The position numbers and the translations under genes are program-made. From NCBI RefSeq assembly GCF_021404405.1, contig NZ_JABFTV010000002.1, forward strand, positions 496,001-560,000: a DNA stretch of 64,000 nt, in the 5' to 3' direction. Source of the stretch: Billgrantia aerodenitrificans (GTDB lineage: Bacteria > Pseudomonadota > Gammaproteobacteria > Pseudomonadales > Halomonadaceae). The notes under the pieces are model-generated. The model was not told where the DNA came from. It ran no database searches and was given only the letters and a program-made list of their open reading frames with translations. Positions 51,997 through 61,823 of this stretch are shown piece by piece (position 1 is the first letter of the stretch; each line of letters opens with the position of its first letter).

Positions 51997-53467
51997 CACT
52001 TTGAGGCCGGTTCCCGGTCAGGCAACGCTGCCCCGCCACGGGCGGGGCCTGGGCATGCGCCGTATTCGGCACATCCATTTCGTGGGAATCGGCGGCGCCG
52101 GCATGTGCGGCATCGCCGAAGTGCTCGCCAACCAGGGCTATCAGGTCAGCGGCAGCGACCTGAAGGCCTCGACGGTGGTGGCCCGGCTGCGTGAGCGCGG
52201 CATTCGCGTGGCCATCGGCCATGCCGAGGGCAACGTGGCGGGCGCCGACGTGGTCGTCGTCTCCACCGCCGTGGACGCATCGAATCCCGAGATTCGCTGG
52301 GCCCAGGAGCACCGCGTGCCGGTGGTGCGCCGGGCCGAGATGCTCGCCGAGCTGATGCGCTTCCGCCACGGTATCGCCGTGGCCGGTACCCACGGCAAGA
52401 CCACGACCACCAGCCTGACCGCCACGCTGCTCGCCGAAGGCGGCCTCGATCCGACCTTCGTCATCGGTGGCAAGCTGACCAGCGCCGGTACCAACGCGCG
52501 CTTGGGCGAAGGCGATTACCTGGTGGCCGAGGCCGACGAATCCGATGCCTCGTTCCTGCACCTGCAGCCGATGGTCTCCATCGTCACCAATATCGACGCC
52601 GACCACATGAGCACCTACGGCGGCGACTTCGAGCGGCTCAAGGGCACCTTCATCGAGTTTCTGCACAACCTGCCGTTCTACGGGCTGGCCATCCTGTGCA
52701 TCGACGACGAGCACGTGCGTAGCCTGCTCGACCGCGTTCATCGCCAGTTCGTCACCTATGGCTTCAGCGAGGACGCCGACTACCGTATTACCGATTTCGT
52801 GCAGCAGGGCGGCGAGATCCGCTTCACCGCGCTACGCCCCGATGGGCTGGCGCCCCTCGAGGTGCGCCTGGGCATGCCGGGGCGGCACAATGCATTGAAC
52901 GCGCTGGCGGCTATCGCCGTGGCCACCGATGCCGGCGTCGACGATGCTGCCATCCTGCGCGGCCTGGCCGGTTTTGCCGGCGTGGGCAGGCGCTTCCAGG
53001 TGCACGGTCACTTTCCGCCCCCGTCCGGCACTGGCGAGGTCATGCTGGTGGACGACTACGGCCACCATCCCCGTGAAGTGGAGATGGTGATCAAGGCGGT
53101 GCGGGCCGGCTGGCCCCAGCGTCGGCTGGTGATGGTCTATCAGCCTCATCGTTACACCCGTACCCGCGACCTCTATGAGGATTTCGTCAGGGTGCTGGCG
53201 GGGGTCGACGTGCTGCTGCTGCTAGATGTCTACAGCGCCGGCGAGGCGCCCATTCCCGGCGCCGATGGCAAGACGCTGGCAGGCTCCATTCGCCAGCGCG
53301 GTCCGCTCGATCCGATCTTCGTGCAGCATAAGTCCGAGCTGCCGGACCTGCTGGCCAGGGTGCTGAGAGATGACGACATTCTGATCACTCAGGGAGCGGG
53401 TGACGTGGGCGGCATCGCCCTTGGGTTGGCCGAGAGCCGACTGAATCTCGACGAGGTGACGCTATGA
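51986..53467 (+). CDS. murC: UDP-MurNAc:L-alanine ligase MurC, probable TTG start
   Basis: MurC adds L-alanine to UDP-MurNAc, the first amino acid of the stem peptide. [20 protein letters not shown], the ATP loop [12 protein letters not shown] and [11 protein letters not shown] are diagnostic. The proposed TTG at 51986 follows GGAGA at 6 bases and overlaps murG by 11 bases, giving 493 residues with a 23-residue lead before MRRIRH. The ATG at 52055 (MRRIRHIHF, 470 residues) is the alternative. E. coli and Pseudomonas have 10-15 residue leads, favouring an upstream start. Confidence 0.93.
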   Translation: MSDSTLRPVPGQATLPRHGRGLGMRRIRHIHFVGIGGAGMCGIAEVLANQGYQVSGSDLKASTVVARLRERGIRVAIGHAEGNVAGADVVVVSTAVDASNPEIRWAQEHRVPVVRRAEMLAELMRFRHGIAVAGTHGKTTTTSLTATLLAEGGLDPTFVIGGKLTSAGTNARLGEGDYLVAEADESDASFLHLQPMVSIVTNIDADHMSTYGGDFERLKGTFIEFLHNLPFYGLAILCIDDEHVRSLLDRVHRQFVTYGFSEDADYRITDFVQQGGEIRFTALRPDGLAPLEVRLGMPGRHNALNALAAIAVATDAGVDDAAILRGLAGFAGVGRRFQVHGHFPPPSGTGEVMLVDDYGHHPREVEMVIKAVRAGWPQRRLVMVYQPHRYTRTRDLYEDFVRVLAGVDVLLLLDVYSAGEAPIPGADGKTLAGSIRQRGPLDPIFVQHKSELPDLLARVLRDDDILITQGAGDVGGIALGLAESRLNLDEVTL

Positions 53468-54393
53468 TGCAGACGCAAGGGCTCGGCCGGGTAGTAGTGC
53501 TGTTCGGCGGGAATTCCGCTGAACGCGAGGTATCGCTGAGGAGCGGAACGGCGGTGTTGGCGGCGCTCGAGCGCAGCGGTGTCGACGTCATCGGCTACGA
53601 CCCCGCCGATGGCGGCCTGGTCGGCCTCGAAGCACTGGCCCCCGACCGCGTGTTCATCGCCCTGCATGGGCGTGGCGGCGAGGACGGAACGCTGCAGGGC
53701 GCGCTCGAGCTGCTGGGCATCCCTTACACCGGCAGCGGCGTGCTGGCTTCGGCGCTGGGCATGGACAAGCAGCGCACCAAGCTCGTGTGGCAGGCCCTGG
53801 GGCTGCCCACGCCGGAGTCGTTGATGTTGGCGGCCGACAGCAACTGGGACGAGATCGTCGCCACCCTGGGGCTGCCGCTGATCGTCAAGCCGGTGCACGA
53901 GGGTTCGACCCTCGGCATCACCATCGTCGACAGCCGGGAGACTCTCGAGGCGGCTTACCTTGAAGCGGCTCGCTACGACGCCCGGGTCATGGCCGAGCGC
54001 TTTATCAGCGGTGAAGAATATACGGTATCGCTCCTGGGCGACCGCGTGTTGCCGGCCATTCGCGTCGAGGTGCCGAGCGGCTTCTACGACTACGAAGCCA
54101 AGTACAACTCGAATGACACCCGCTACCACCTTCCCTGCGGTCTCGATGCCGAGCAGGAGGCGGTGCTGGGAGTGCTGTGCCGTCAGGCCTTCGAGGCGGT
54201 TGGCGGCGAGGGCTGGGGACGCGTCGACGTGATGCGCGACGCCCAAGGGCGATTCTGGCTCATCGAGGTCAACACCTCGCCGGGCATGACCGACCACAGT
54301 CTGGTGCCCCAGGCGGCCGCCCATGCCGGAATGGGCTTCGATGAACTGGTGCTGCGTATTCTGCGTACCACGCTGGAGCCGCGTCAGGCATGA
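53464..54393 (+). CDS. ddl: D-alanine--D-alanine ligase Ddl (DdlB type)
   Basis: Ddl makes the D-Ala-D-Ala dipeptide used by MurF. It has the ATP-grasp fold: [17 protein letters not shown] at the N terminus, [20 protein letters not shown] at about residues 65-84, [14 protein letters not shown] in the ATP site and [20 protein letters not shown] with metal-binding Glu/Asn at the end. The length is 309 residues (E. coli DdlB 306). It starts inside the murC stop and ends overlapping ftsQ. Confidence 0.97.
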   Translation: MMQTQGLGRVVVLFGGNSAEREVSLRSGTAVLAALERSGVDVIGYDPADGGLVGLEALAPDRVFIALHGRGGEDGTLQGALELLGIPYTGSGVLASALGMDKQRTKLVWQALGLPTPESLMLAADSNWDEIVATLGLPLIVKPVHEGSTLGITIVDSRETLEAAYLEAARYDARVMAERFISGEEYTVSLLGDRVLPAIRVEVPSGFYDYEAKYNSNDTRYHLPCGLDAEQEAVLGVLCRQAFEAVGGEGWGRVDVMRDAQGRFWLIEVNTSPGMTDHSLVPQAAAHAGMGFDELVLRILRTTLEPRQA

Positions 54394-55112
54394 GCAGTCG
54401 TGGCTCGACGCTGGGGGTATTGCTGCTGCTGATCCTGCTGGGAGCAGGCGGTCGCGCCCTGTGGACCTGGCTCGATCGCCCCATCGAGCGGGTGGCGATC
54501 CGCGGCGAATTGCAGCACGTCAGCGCCGATTATCTGCGCTCGCAGCTGGCGCCGCTGCTGCAGGGCCAGACCTGGCTCTCGGCCGACTTGCCGGCATTGC
54601 GCCGCGCGGCGCGCAATATTGATTGGCTGGCTGAAGTTCGGCTGTCGCGTGAGTGGCCTTATACGCTGGCGTTCGAGCTGGTCGAGCAGGTGCCGGTGGC
54701 GCGCTGGAACGATGATTATCTGCTCAATCCCGATGGCGAACCCTTCGCCTTCGAGCCGATAGAGCCGCCTGAAGGCTTGCCCGATCTTGCCGGTCCGGTG
54801 GGCAGCGGTGCCGAGGTGCTGGCCTATCACAATCGCTTGAGTTCGCGCTTTGACCGCATGGGAATCACCATCTCGCAACTGCGGCTGGAGCCGCGCGGCG
54901 CCTGGCGGCTGCAGCTCGACGACGGGGTCTGGGTCATGCTGGGACGTAGCGATCGAGACGCACGTCTGGCCAGGTTGGCTGCAGCATGGGAGCGGCAGTT
55001 GGGACCTCATGCAGCGCATATTCGTTATATCGATTTGCGTTATCCCAATGGAGTTGCCGTGGCCTGGCATGGCGAAACCGACCTGCAGGACGACGACGAC
55101 GGGGCCGGCTGA
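54390..55112 (+). CDS. ftsQ: Cell division protein FtsQ
   Basis: FtsQ is the bitopic divisome protein that with FtsL and FtsB controls FtsWI. The protein has 240 residues: a short cytoplasmic start, a membrane helix at about residues 6-24, a POTRA domain beginning at [20 protein letters not shown], and the FtsQ domain. [22 protein letters not shown] is the typical POTRA/FtsQ junction pattern. The ATG overlaps the ddl stop. Confidence 0.94.
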   Translation: MSSRGSTLGVLLLLILLGAGGRALWTWLDRPIERVAIRGELQHVSADYLRSQLAPLLQGQTWLSADLPALRRAARNIDWLAEVRLSREWPYTLAFELVEQVPVARWNDDYLLNPDGEPFAFEPIEPPEGLPDLAGPVGSGAEVLAYHNRLSSRFDRMGITISQLRLEPRGAWRLQLDDGVWVMLGRSDRDARLARLAAAWERQLGPHAAHIRYIDLRYPNGVAVAWHGETDLQDDDDGAG

Positions 55113-55306
55113 GACCTTTATTCACCTTTCGGGCTCGTCTTGCAGCGTTGCGGTGTTTTCTTTGTCGTCAATAACCCGTATCGTGAAGCATGTTTTTTGC
55201 AATGGACTGGTGGTTTAACGCCAGTTGTTTCTATAATGGGCGCAATGACCATTTATCAGAATAATGGGATACCCAGCGAGTCAAGTTTCAGGAGACACTC
55301 CGGCAC
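55113..55306 (+). promoter_or_regulatory. ftsQ-ftsA intergenic region with probable ftsAZ promoter
   Basis: At 194 bases this is the longest gap in the dcw cluster. A perfect TATAAT lies at 55232-55237, about 70 bases before ftsA, without a good -35. The -10 is followed by a small inverted repeat (AATGG/CCATT, about 55235-55253), and TAATGGG recurs further downstream in the leader. Separate control of ftsA and ftsZ from here is plausible. Confidence 0.45.
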
Positions 55307-56590
55307 ATGGCAGTCACTTCCAATTCATCCAACATGGTAGTCGGGCTGGATATCGGAACATCCAAGGTAGTGGCCATCGTCGGACAGCCTACCGATGACG
55401 GCGGCATCGAGATCGCTGGCATCGGGTCGCACCCTTCGCGCGGCATGAAAAAAGGTGTGGTGATCAACATCGAGTCGACGGTTCAGTCGATCCAGCGCGC
55501 CGTGGAAGAGGCCGAGTTGATGGCCGGGTGCGACATCCATTCGGTGTATGTGGGGGTGGCGGGCAGTCATATCAGCTCGATGAATTCCGATGGTGTGGTG
55601 GCGATTAAAGAGCGCGAAGTGATGCCCGCCGATATCGAGCGCGTCATCGATTCAGCGCGAGCACGGGCCATCTCCGAGGGACAGCGTGTGCTGCACGTGC
55701 TGCCGCAGGAGTTCTCCATCGACACCCAGGGTGGCATTCGTGAGCCGCTGGGCATGTCCGGTGTACGCCTCGAAGCGCGCGTTCATCTCGTCACGGCGGC
55801 GCTCAATGCGGTGCAGAACATCGATAAATGCGTGCGGCGCTGCGGCCTCGAAGTCGATGCCATCATCCTCGAGCAGCTTGCTTCGAGCATGGCGGTACTG
55901 ACCGAGGACGAGCGTGAGCTCGGCGTTTGCATGGTCGATATCGGCGGTGGTACCACCGATATTGCCGTTTTCACCGAAGGCGCCATTCGCCACACGGCGG
56001 TGATCCCCATTGCCGGCGACCAGGTGACCAACGACATTGCCATGGCACTGCGTACGCCGACCCAATATGCCGAAGAGATCAAGGTCAAGTACGCCTGCGC
56101 ACTCACCCAACTGGCTGCCAGCGACGAAATGATCAAGGTGCCGAGCGTGGGCGATCGTCCTTCCCGCGATCTGTCGCGCCAGGCCCTGGCCGAAGTCGTG
56201 GAGCCTCGCTACGAAGAGCTGTTCACGCTGATTCGCGATGAACTGCGGCGCAGCGGCTACGAAGACCTGGTGGCGGCTGGCGTGGTACTCACCGGTGGCA
56301 CGTCGCGCATGGAGGGGGTCGTCGAGCTGGCCGAGGAGATATTCCACATGCCGGTTCGCATCGCCTGCCCGCACAATGTGCGCGGTCTCGCTGATGTCGT
56401 GCGCAATCCGATTTATTCCACCGGTGTTGGTTTGCTACATTACGCCCTTCAGGAGGCCAGGCACGGGCATGGCCGCGAGGGCAGGGTGGTGGCTGCGCCA
56501 CCCAGGCGTGATGACGTCTCTCAGCGTGGAGGATGGGAAGGGATTCCGGCGCTGGCAAAACTCAAGGGCTGGTTGAAAGGAAATTTCTGA
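55307..56590 (+). CDS. ftsA: Cell division protein FtsA
   Basis: FtsA is the actin-like protein that tethers FtsZ to the membrane and recruits later divisome proteins. Phosphate loops are GLDIGTSKVVAIVG (about residues 13-26) and DIGGGTTDIAVF. The adenosine motif is VVLTGGTSRMEGV. The C-terminal amphipathic membrane-targeting helix IPALAKLKGWLKGNF is intact. The length is 427 residues. ftsZ begins 33 bases later. Confidence 0.98.
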   Translation: MAVTSNSSNMVVGLDIGTSKVVAIVGQPTDDGGIEIAGIGSHPSRGMKKGVVINIESTVQSIQRAVEEAELMAGCDIHSVYVGVAGSHISSMNSDGVVAIKEREVMPADIERVIDSARARAISEGQRVLHVLPQEFSIDTQGGIREPLGMSGVRLEARVHLVTAALNAVQNIDKCVRRCGLEVDAIILEQLASSMAVLTEDERELGVCMVDIGGGTTDIAVFTEGAIRHTAVIPIAGDQVTNDIAMALRTPTQYAEEIKVKYACALTQLAASDEMIKVPSVGDRPSRDLSRQALAEVVEPRYEELFTLIRDELRRSGYEDLVAAGVVLTGGTSRMEGVVELAEEIFHMPVRIACPHNVRGLADVVRNPIYSTGVGLLHYALQEARHGHGREGRVVAAPPRRDDVSQRGGWEGIPALAKLKGWLKGNF

Positions 56591-56623
56591 CAGGGCCGCG
56601 GCGCGGTCCAGGAGACGGGGCTT

Positions 56624-57793
56624 ATGTTCGAACTGGTAGATAGCGCACCCTCGAGCAGTGCGGTCATCAAGGTCGTGGGCGTTGGCGGTGGCGGCGGTAA
56701 CGCCGTCAATCACATGGTCGAGAGCAACATCGAAGGCGTCGAGTTCATCTGCGCCAATACTGACGCTCAGGCGCTCAAGCGGGTGGCCGCCAAGACCGTG
56801 CTCCAGCTCGGCAACGAGATCACCAAGGGGCTGGGTGCCGGTGCCAATCCGGACGTCGGCCGTCAAGCAGCGATGGAGGATCGCGAGCGTATCGCCGAAC
56901 TCATCAGCGGCGCCGATATGGTCTTCATCACCGCCGGCATGGGTGGTGGTACCGGTACTGGCGGCGCGCCTGTGGTGGCTCAGGTGGCCAAGGAACTGGG
57001 TATCCTCACCGTGGCCGTGGTCACCCGCCCGTTCCCCTTCGAGGGGCCGAAGCGCATGCGCGTGGCCGAAGAGGGCATGAAGGAGCTGTCGGAGCACGTC
57101 GACTCGCTGATCACCATTCCCAACGAGAAGCTGCTCTCCGTGCTGGGCAAGAACGCCAGCCTGCTGACCGCTTTCAGCGCTGCCAACGACGTGCTGCTGG
57201 GTGCCGTTCAGGGCATTGCCGAGCTGATCACCAGCCCCGGCATCATCAACGTCGACTTCGCAGACGTGCGTACCGTGATGTCGGAAATGGGCATGGCGAT
57301 GATGGGTACCGGTGGCGCCACCGGCGAGAACCGTGCCCGTGAGGCGGCCGAGAAGGCCATCCGCAGCCCGCTTCTGGAGGACATCGATCTCCACGGTGCA
57401 CGCGGTATCCTGGTCAACATCACCGCCGGCCCCGATCTGTCGATCGGTGAGTTCAACGATGTCGGTGCCACGGTGCAGGAGTTCGCTTCTCAGGACGCCA
57501 CCATCGTCGTGGGCACTTCCATCGACATGGACATGACCGACGAGCTGCGGGTCACCGTGGTGGCTGCCGGGCTGGAAGGCCGTCAGGTCAAGGCGGCAGC
57601 GGCACAGGCTGCCAAGCGCAACGAAGGCAGCGAGTATCGTCAGCGTGCGCAGCCGGCCATGCGTCAGCAGAGCGCCGTGGCCAAGGCCGAGCCCCAGGAG
57701 GCCGCCAAGCCGCAGCCGGAGCGGAGGCGCTCCCCTCAGGAGCTGGACGATTACCTGGACATTCCGGCCTTCCTGCGTCGACAGGCCGATTGA
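56624..57793 (+). CDS. ftsZ: Cell division GTPase FtsZ
   Basis: FtsZ is the tubulin homologue that forms the Z ring. The GTP-binding loops are visible: [14 protein letters not shown] near residue 18, the tubulin signature [14 protein letters not shown] at about 106-119 and the synergy loop [15 protein letters not shown] (about 208-222). The conserved C-terminal peptide [14 protein letters not shown], which binds FtsA and ZipA, is intact after a Gln/Pro-rich linker. The length is 389 residues. AGGAGA precedes the ATG. Confidence 0.99.
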   Translation: MFELVDSAPSSSAVIKVVGVGGGGGNAVNHMVESNIEGVEFICANTDAQALKRVAAKTVLQLGNEITKGLGAGANPDVGRQAAMEDRERIAELISGADMVFITAGMGGGTGTGGAPVVAQVAKELGILTVAVVTRPFPFEGPKRMRVAEEGMKELSEHVDSLITIPNEKLLSVLGKNASLLTAFSAANDVLLGAVQGIAELITSPGIINVDFADVRTVMSEMGMAMMGTGGATGENRAREAAEKAIRSPLLEDIDLHGARGILVNITAGPDLSIGEFNDVGATVQEFASQDATIVVGTSIDMDMTDELRVTVVAAGLEGRQVKAAAAQAAKRNEGSEYRQRAQPAMRQQSAVAKAEPQEAAKPQPERRRSPQELDDYLDIPAFLRRQAD

Positions 57794-57835
57794 GAAAAGC
57801 TATTGCAGGCTTAGGCAGGGCCAGGAGATGTTTTT

Positions 57836-57864
57836 TTGTTGAAACAATCGTTCGGTGTTATAGT
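57836..57864 (+). promoter_or_regulatory. Probable lpxC promoter
   Basis: TTGTTG (57836-57841), 17 bases, TATAGT (57859-57864), about 40 bases upstream of lpxC in the 112-base gap after ftsZ. This would give lpxC its own transcription at the end of the dcw cluster, as in E. coli. Confidence 0.6.
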
Positions 57865-57905
57865 GAACGGTGTTTGATAACCTAACAACGGCCTGGCTAC
57901 TGCCC

Positions 57906-58817
57906 ATGATCAGACAACGCACCCTGCAGAACACTATCCGCGCCACCGGCGTCGGCCTCCATTCAGGCAAGAAGGTCTACCTGACCTTGCGCCCTGCACC
58001 GGTAAACACGGGTATCGTGTTCGTGCGTACGGACCTGGATCCCGAAGTCCAGGTGCCGGCCAGCGCCACTCTGGTTACCGACACCACCCTGTGCACTGCG
58101 CTCTCGCGCGACGAGGTCAAGGTCGCTACCGTGGAGCATCTCATGTCGGCGCTTGCCGGCCTGGGCATCGACAACGCCTATGTCGATATCAGCGCTCCTG
58201 AAGTGCCGATCATGGACGGCAGTGCCGGTCCCTTCGTGTTCCTGATCCAGTCGGCCGGTATCGCCGAGCAGGAAGCGCCGAAGAAATTCATCCGCATCAA
58301 GCGGGAGGTGGTGGTCCAGGAGAACGGCAAGGAAGCGCGCTTCCTGCCGCACCAGGGCTTCAAGGTCTCCTTCGCCATCGAGTTCGATCACCCGGTCTTC
58401 GAGGACCAGAAGCAGACCGCGGTGGTGGACTTCTCCACGACCTCCTTCGTCAAGGAAGTCTCCCGGGCCAGGACCTTCGGCTTCATGCGCGATCTCGAAT
58501 ATCTGCGCTCGAACAATCTCGCCCTGGGCGGCAGCCTCGACAACGCCATCGTGGTCGACGACTACCGCATCGTGAACGAGGGTGGGCTGCGCTATGAGGA
58601 CGAGTTCGTCAAGCACAAGGTGCTCGACGCCATCGGCGATCTCTACCTGCTGGGCTATAGCCTGATCGGCGAGTTCCGTGGCGTGAAGTCGGGCCACGCG
58701 CTGAACAACCAGCTGTGTCGCGCCCTGCTGGCCCAGCCCGATGCCTACGAGATCGTCACCTTCGAGAAGGAGCGCGAGCTGGCGCCCATCTCCTATGCGC
58801 AGCCGGCCATGGCCTGA
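57906..58817 (+). CDS. lpxC: UDP-3-O-acyl-GlcNAc deacetylase LpxC
   Basis: LpxC catalyses the committed, zinc-dependent step of lipid A synthesis. Zinc ligands are in STVEHL-like [12 protein letters not shown] (His about residue 78) and [12 protein letters not shown] (His and Asp). The substrate-passage pattern [14 protein letters not shown] and the late SGHALNNQL are conserved. The length is 303 residues (E. coli 305). I chose the ATG at 57906 ([10 protein letters not shown], matching MIKQRTLK) over an in-frame ATG 12 codons upstream in the promoter region. Confidence 0.98.
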   Translation: MIRQRTLQNTIRATGVGLHSGKKVYLTLRPAPVNTGIVFVRTDLDPEVQVPASATLVTDTTLCTALSRDEVKVATVEHLMSALAGLGIDNAYVDISAPEVPIMDGSAGPFVFLIQSAGIAEQEAPKKFIRIKREVVVQENGKEARFLPHQGFKVSFAIEFDHPVFEDQKQTAVVDFSTTSFVKEVSRARTFGFMRDLEYLRSNNLALGGSLDNAIVVDDYRIVNEGGLRYEDEFVKHKVLDAIGDLYLLGYSLIGEFRGVKSGHALNNQLCRALLAQPDAYEIVTFEKERELAPISYAQPAMA

Positions 58818-58848
58818 TTCTCAATCTGCCGCGACCGCTCATGGCAAC

Positions 58849-58880
58849 GGCGCCGCCTTCGGGCGGCGCCGTCGTTTTCG
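58849..58880 (+). terminator. Rho-independent terminator after lpxC
   Basis: CGGCGCCGCC (58849-58858), loop TTCG, GGCGGCGCCG (58863-58872) is a perfect 10-bp stem followed by TCGTTTTC. It lies 31 bases after lpxC, between it and the convergent bioA, and closes the dcw cluster. Confidence 0.88.
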
Positions 58881-58927
58881 GGGCAGCGTCTCTCAGCTCA
58901 GGAACGCCTTTCAGCCCGGAGACGCCG

Positions 58928-60196
58928 TCACTTCAGAAACCAGCCCTTCATCGTGCCCGTGATCTGACGCATGTCCACCTCGGGCGTGACATAGGCGGGC
59001 ATGGTGTAGAGCCAGCGTCCGAACGGGCGCAGCCAGACCCCTTGGCGGCGGGCGAATGCCGCAACGCCCTGCAGTCGGCTGCCATCCTTCACCTCGATGA
59101 CGGCGGTGGCGCCGAGCACGCGCACGTCGTCGACGTCGGGATGCCGGCGCAGTGCTTCATCCTCCAGCAGCTCCTCGCGAAGCACGCGATTGAGGCCGGC
59201 GATCTTGTCCAGGTAGCGCTCTTCCTCGAACACGGCGAGGCTCTCCAGGGCGACGCGGCAGGCCAGCGGGTTGCCCATGAAGGTGGGGCCGTGCATGAAG
59301 GCGTGCAGCGGCGACTCGCCGATGAAGGCGTCATGCACCCGGTCGGTGGCCAGGGTGGCCGCATGGCCCAGATAGCCGCCGGTCAGGCCCTTGGAGAGCA
59401 CCATGATGTCCGGCGTCACCCCGGCATGGTCGGCGGCAAACAGCTTGCCGGTGCGGCCGAAGCCGGTGGCCACCTCGTCGAACACCAGCAGCACGTCGAA
59501 CTCGTCGCACAGCTGCCGTGCGCCGGTCAGGTAGAGCGGCGAGGTCATGTTGAGGCCACCGGCGGCTTGCAGCAGCGGCTCCATCAGCAGCGCGGCGATC
59601 TCTCCGTGATGCCGCTCGAGTACGCTGCGCAGGGCGGCCAGGTCCCTCGCCACCTCGTCGGGTCCGGCGTCGTAAGGGGCTTGTGGCGCGGGTGCGAAGT
59701 GGTGGCGGGGCAGGTAGCCGGAAAACAGGCTGTGCATGCCCTCCTCGGGGTCACACACCGCCATGCAGCCGCTGGTATCGCCGTGGTAGGCCTGCATCAA
59801 CGACAGCATGCGGTGCTTTTCGGGTTTGCCACGCAGGTGGTGATACTGCACGGCCATCTTCATCGCCACTTCCATGCCCACCGAGCCGCTGTCGGAGAAG
59901 AACACGTGCTCGAGTCCGGGCGGCGTGATCCTCACCAGCTCGCGGGCCAGCCTGTCGGCGGGTTCGTGGGTGAGCCCGCCCAGCATTACGTGGCACAAGA
60001 TATCTGCCTGCTCCTTGATGGCGGCCACCAGGCGCGGATGCGAGTAGCCATGGATCATGCACCACCAGGAGCAGGTGGCGTCGAGCAGCGTCTCGCCGCC
60101 TTCGAGGAAGAAGCGCGGCCCCTCGCCGCCGACGACCTTGGGTGCGGTAGCCTGGGTGAGCAGATGGGCATAGGGATGCCAGACGGGGGAAGCCAT
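58928..60196 (-). CDS. bioA: Adenosylmethionine-8-amino-7-oxononanoate aminotransferase BioA
   Basis: BioA is the PLP enzyme that makes 7,8-diaminopelargonate in biotin synthesis, using SAM as amino donor. The N-terminal WHPYAHL, the ATCSWWCMIHGYSHP block, DSGSVGMEVAMKMAVQY, AYHGDTSG, and the PLP lysine in LSKGLTGGYL distinguish it from other class III aminotransferases. The length is 422 residues. GGAGG precedes the ATG. No other bio genes are in the window. It is the last chromosomal gene before the integrated element. Confidence 0.95.
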   Translation of the reverse strand: MASPVWHPYAHLLTQATAPKVVGGEGPRFFLEGGETLLDATCSWWCMIHGYSHPRLVAAIKEQADILCHVMLGGLTHEPADRLARELVRITPPGLEHVFFSDSGSVGMEVAMKMAVQYHHLRGKPEKHRMLSLMQAYHGDTSGCMAVCDPEEGMHSLFSGYLPRHHFAPAPQAPYDAGPDEVARDLAALRSVLERHHGEIAALLMEPLLQAAGGLNMTSPLYLTGARQLCDEFDVLLVFDEVATGFGRTGKLFAADHAGVTPDIMVLSKGLTGGYLGHAATLATDRVHDAFIGESPLHAFMHGPTFMGNPLACRVALESLAVFEEERYLDKIAGLNRVLREELLEDEALRRHPDVDDVRVLGATAVIEVKDGSRLQGVAAFARRQGVWLRPFGRWLYTMPAYVTPEVDMRQITGTMKGWFLK

Positions 60197-60403
60197 CAGC
60201 GCCTCCGGGAAGGTTGGGCGGTAAGTTGAGCAATGAGCTGACGCCTGAGCATGGAGCGGGCGCAGCGAATCGGCAGCGTCATGCGCGCCGTAACGGCAGC
60301 CACGCAGGTTGCGGTGTACCTTGCAACGGCAAAAGCGGCAAGGACAAAAACGGCAAGGGTAAAAACGAGAAGTGTCACACGGCTTGAAGAGGGCGAGCCG
60401 AGA
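60197..60403. other. bioA upstream region, no gene seen
   Basis: The region contains a cluster of short A-rich repeats (AACGGCAA-, AGCGGCAAGGACAAAA-type units at about 60326-60370) just before the tRNA fragment. A plus-strand open frame through it (60251-60490) has no ribosome site or family resemblance. The bioA promoter should lie here, but no clear -10/-35 pair or BirA-type operator was recognised. Confidence 0.4.
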
Positions 60404-60432
60404 TGGTGCGGATGGGGAGACTTGAACCCTCG
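60404..60432 (-). other. tRNA 3'-end fragment, attachment site (attL)
   Basis: Read on the minus strand the sequence has the features of a tRNA 3' end: T-arm GGGTTCAAGTCTCCC, then CATCCGC, discriminator A and the encoded CCA. The GGTTCAAGTC form suggests a leucine-type tRNA, though identity is not certain. The T stem has one A-C mismatch, and no D arm, anticodon arm or matching 5' acceptor (GCGGATG) lies upstream. It is therefore the remnant left when an element recombined into a tRNA gene. The intact copy should lie at the far end of the element, beyond the window. Confidence 0.75.
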
Positions 60433-60461
60433 TCTTTCCACACTATTTTGTTGTTCCCAAA

Positions 60462-60471
60462 CAGTAACTTG
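60462..60471 (+). repeat. Arm-type repeat CAGTAACTTG, copy near attL
   Basis: CAGTAACTTG occurs here, 30 bases inside the tRNA fragment. It recurs exactly at 61814-61823 upstream of the integrase gene. Two copies at the ends of an integrase region are what arm-type binding sites would look like. Confidence 0.45.
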
Positions 60472-60522
60472 CATTATGTATGGTTCCTGAAATGGCTGTA
60501 TGGGGACCGGGGTGGGGACTGG

Positions 60523-61680
60523 CTACAGGTCGAGCAGCTTCTCGACGGCTTGGTGAATGTCCGGTCCGTCGGCGTGGATCCACTTGCCGTAGCGCTGCTG
60601 GATCATCTGGATGCTGCTGTGGCCCACGTGGTCTGCGATCCAGTGAATGGGGACCAGGCCGGTGGAGAGCATCTGGCTGATGAAGGTATGCCGGGCGTTG
60701 CCCGGGCCTCGGTACCGCACGCCGGCAAGCTTGAGGTGTGCGCGCCAGAACTTCTCCCTGACCGCCTGGTCCCCCGAGAAGGGGCGCCCCTGGTCATTGA
60801 GGAATACCGGCCGGACCTTGTGCTTCCGCTTGGTACGATTGTCGCGGTCGACGATCTCCACGCTGATCGGCGGCAGGTCACCAGTTAGCTTGTGCTGCTC
60901 GAGCAGCGCCTCGCGGGCTGGCTTCAGCAGGCGATGCCGGCGGCTCGATCGCTTGGTCTTGGTCACCTTCCAGCCACCTTCGACCAGGGCATGGCGGTAC
61001 CGCACCATGCCGTTCTCCAGGTCCTCGACATCCTCCCAGCACAGCGCGATCGCTTCGCTCAGGCGGGGACCGTCCCAGATCGCGTAGCGCATCAGGTTCA
61101 TCGGCTGCGGCCGGTGGGTTGGGGTAGAAGAAATCTTCTCGATCTCGGCCAGAGTGAACGGGTCGGGATCCTGGGCATCGGGCAGCTTGACGATGATGCC
61201 GGCAGCCGGGTTGTAGGTTGCCTTCACGCTGGCAACGTAGAGCTCGAACACCTGGGAGAAGATGGCCACCACTTCCTTGATGGTCTTGCTTGCCAGGTAG
61301 TTGAGCTCTTCGGCGATCCATTCGCGGATCTCGGTATGCTCGATGGTGTGGATCTGCCGGTGCGCCCACTTGGGCTTCAAGTGCTTATTGGACTTGTTCC
61401 GGTAGCTGCGGATCGACGAGGCGGCGACCTCCCGCTCCTTGCTCTTGAGCCAGGCCTCGAGGTAGTGGCCGAAGGTGTTGCGGGCCACGCGCCGGCTGCT
61501 GGGGAAGTGTCGGGCGTAGTCGAAGGTGCCCGAGGTCAGCTCGTAGTCGAGCACCTGGGCGAAGCCCTTGGCCCGCTCGCGGTTCTCGGGCGTGTCAGGT
61601 CCGAACGGTTCCCGGCACTTCTCACCCTGGTACTGGAAATAGACGCGGAGCTTGCCGCGGTGAACCTCGAAGCCTGCCAT
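60523..61680 (-). CDS. int: Tyrosine recombinase (phage integrase)
   Basis: This is the site-specific recombinase expected to insert and excise the element at the tRNA 3' end. The N-terminal arm-binding region (about residues 1-40, GKLRVYFQYQGEKCREPFG) resembles the DUF3596-type domain. A SAM-like core-binding domain lies at about 68-165 and the catalytic domain after about 190. Catalytic residues: Arg in WDGPRLSEAIAL, Arg and His in GNARHTFISQ, His in DHVGHSS, and Tyr in QQRYGKWI. The first His of the usual HxxR box is replaced (GNAR), a variation known in this subgroup. The length of 385 residues is typical. Confidence 0.95.
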   Translation of the reverse strand: MAGFEVHRGKLRVYFQYQGEKCREPFGPDTPENRERAKGFAQVLDYELTSGTFDYARHFPSSRRVARNTFGHYLEAWLKSKEREVAASSIRSYRNKSNKHLKPKWAHRQIHTIEHTEIREWIAEELNYLASKTIKEVVAIFSQVFELYVASVKATYNPAAGIIVKLPDAQDPDPFTLAEIEKISSTPTHRPQPMNLMRYAIWDGPRLSEAIALCWEDVEDLENGMVRYRHALVEGGWKVTKTKRSSRRHRLLKPAREALLEQHKLTGDLPPISVEIVDRDNRTKRKHKVRPVFLNDQGRPFSGDQAVREKFWRAHLKLAGVRYRGPGNARHTFISQMLSTGLVPIHWIADHVGHSSIQMIQQRYGKWIHADGPDIHQAVEKLLDL

Positions 61681-61746
61681 ATCGCCCTCGCAGCGTTAGA
61701 GGCCACAGTGTAAGGAAAAACACGAGTCAACACGATAGCACCTGAA

Positions 61747-61823
61747 AAGTTGACTGATTTATACCGTTATCGCCCTTTTTGAGCGAGCCGCCCGCAGTGG
61801 GCGGCAATAAAATCAGTAACTTG
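61747..61823. repeat. Nested inverted repeats between integrase and the upstream operon
   Basis: AAGTTGACTGATTTAT (61747-61762) and ATAAAATCAGTAACTT (61807-61822) are near-perfect inverted repeats (one base inserted in each arm). Inside them lies a GC stem, GCCGCCC (61787-61793) / GGGCGGC (61799-61805). The right arm carries CAGTAACTTG, the same 10-mer as at 60462. The structure may combine recombinase arm sites with a terminator between the two transcription units. Confidence 0.55.

Noticed and set aside
58715..60229. Open frame of 504 codons on the plus strand opposite bioA
   Set aside because: It begins inside lpxC in another frame and crosses the lpxC terminator; the sequence is a shadow of bioA with no recognisable domain.
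60326..60370. Short A-rich AACGGCAA-like repeats as a CRISPR array or biotin operator
   Set aside because: Units are under 20 bases, irregular and without spacers, and do not match the BirA operator palindrome.
60251..60490. 79-codon plus-strand frame upstream of bioA across the tRNA fragment
   Set aside because: It runs through repeats and the attachment site; no ribosome site and no family. The string in its middle is the reverse complement of a tRNA end.
60404..60500. A complete tRNA gene on the minus strand
   Set aside because: Only the T arm, acceptor 3' strand and CCA are present. The bases upstream show no anticodon or D arm and no GCGGATG 5' acceptor.
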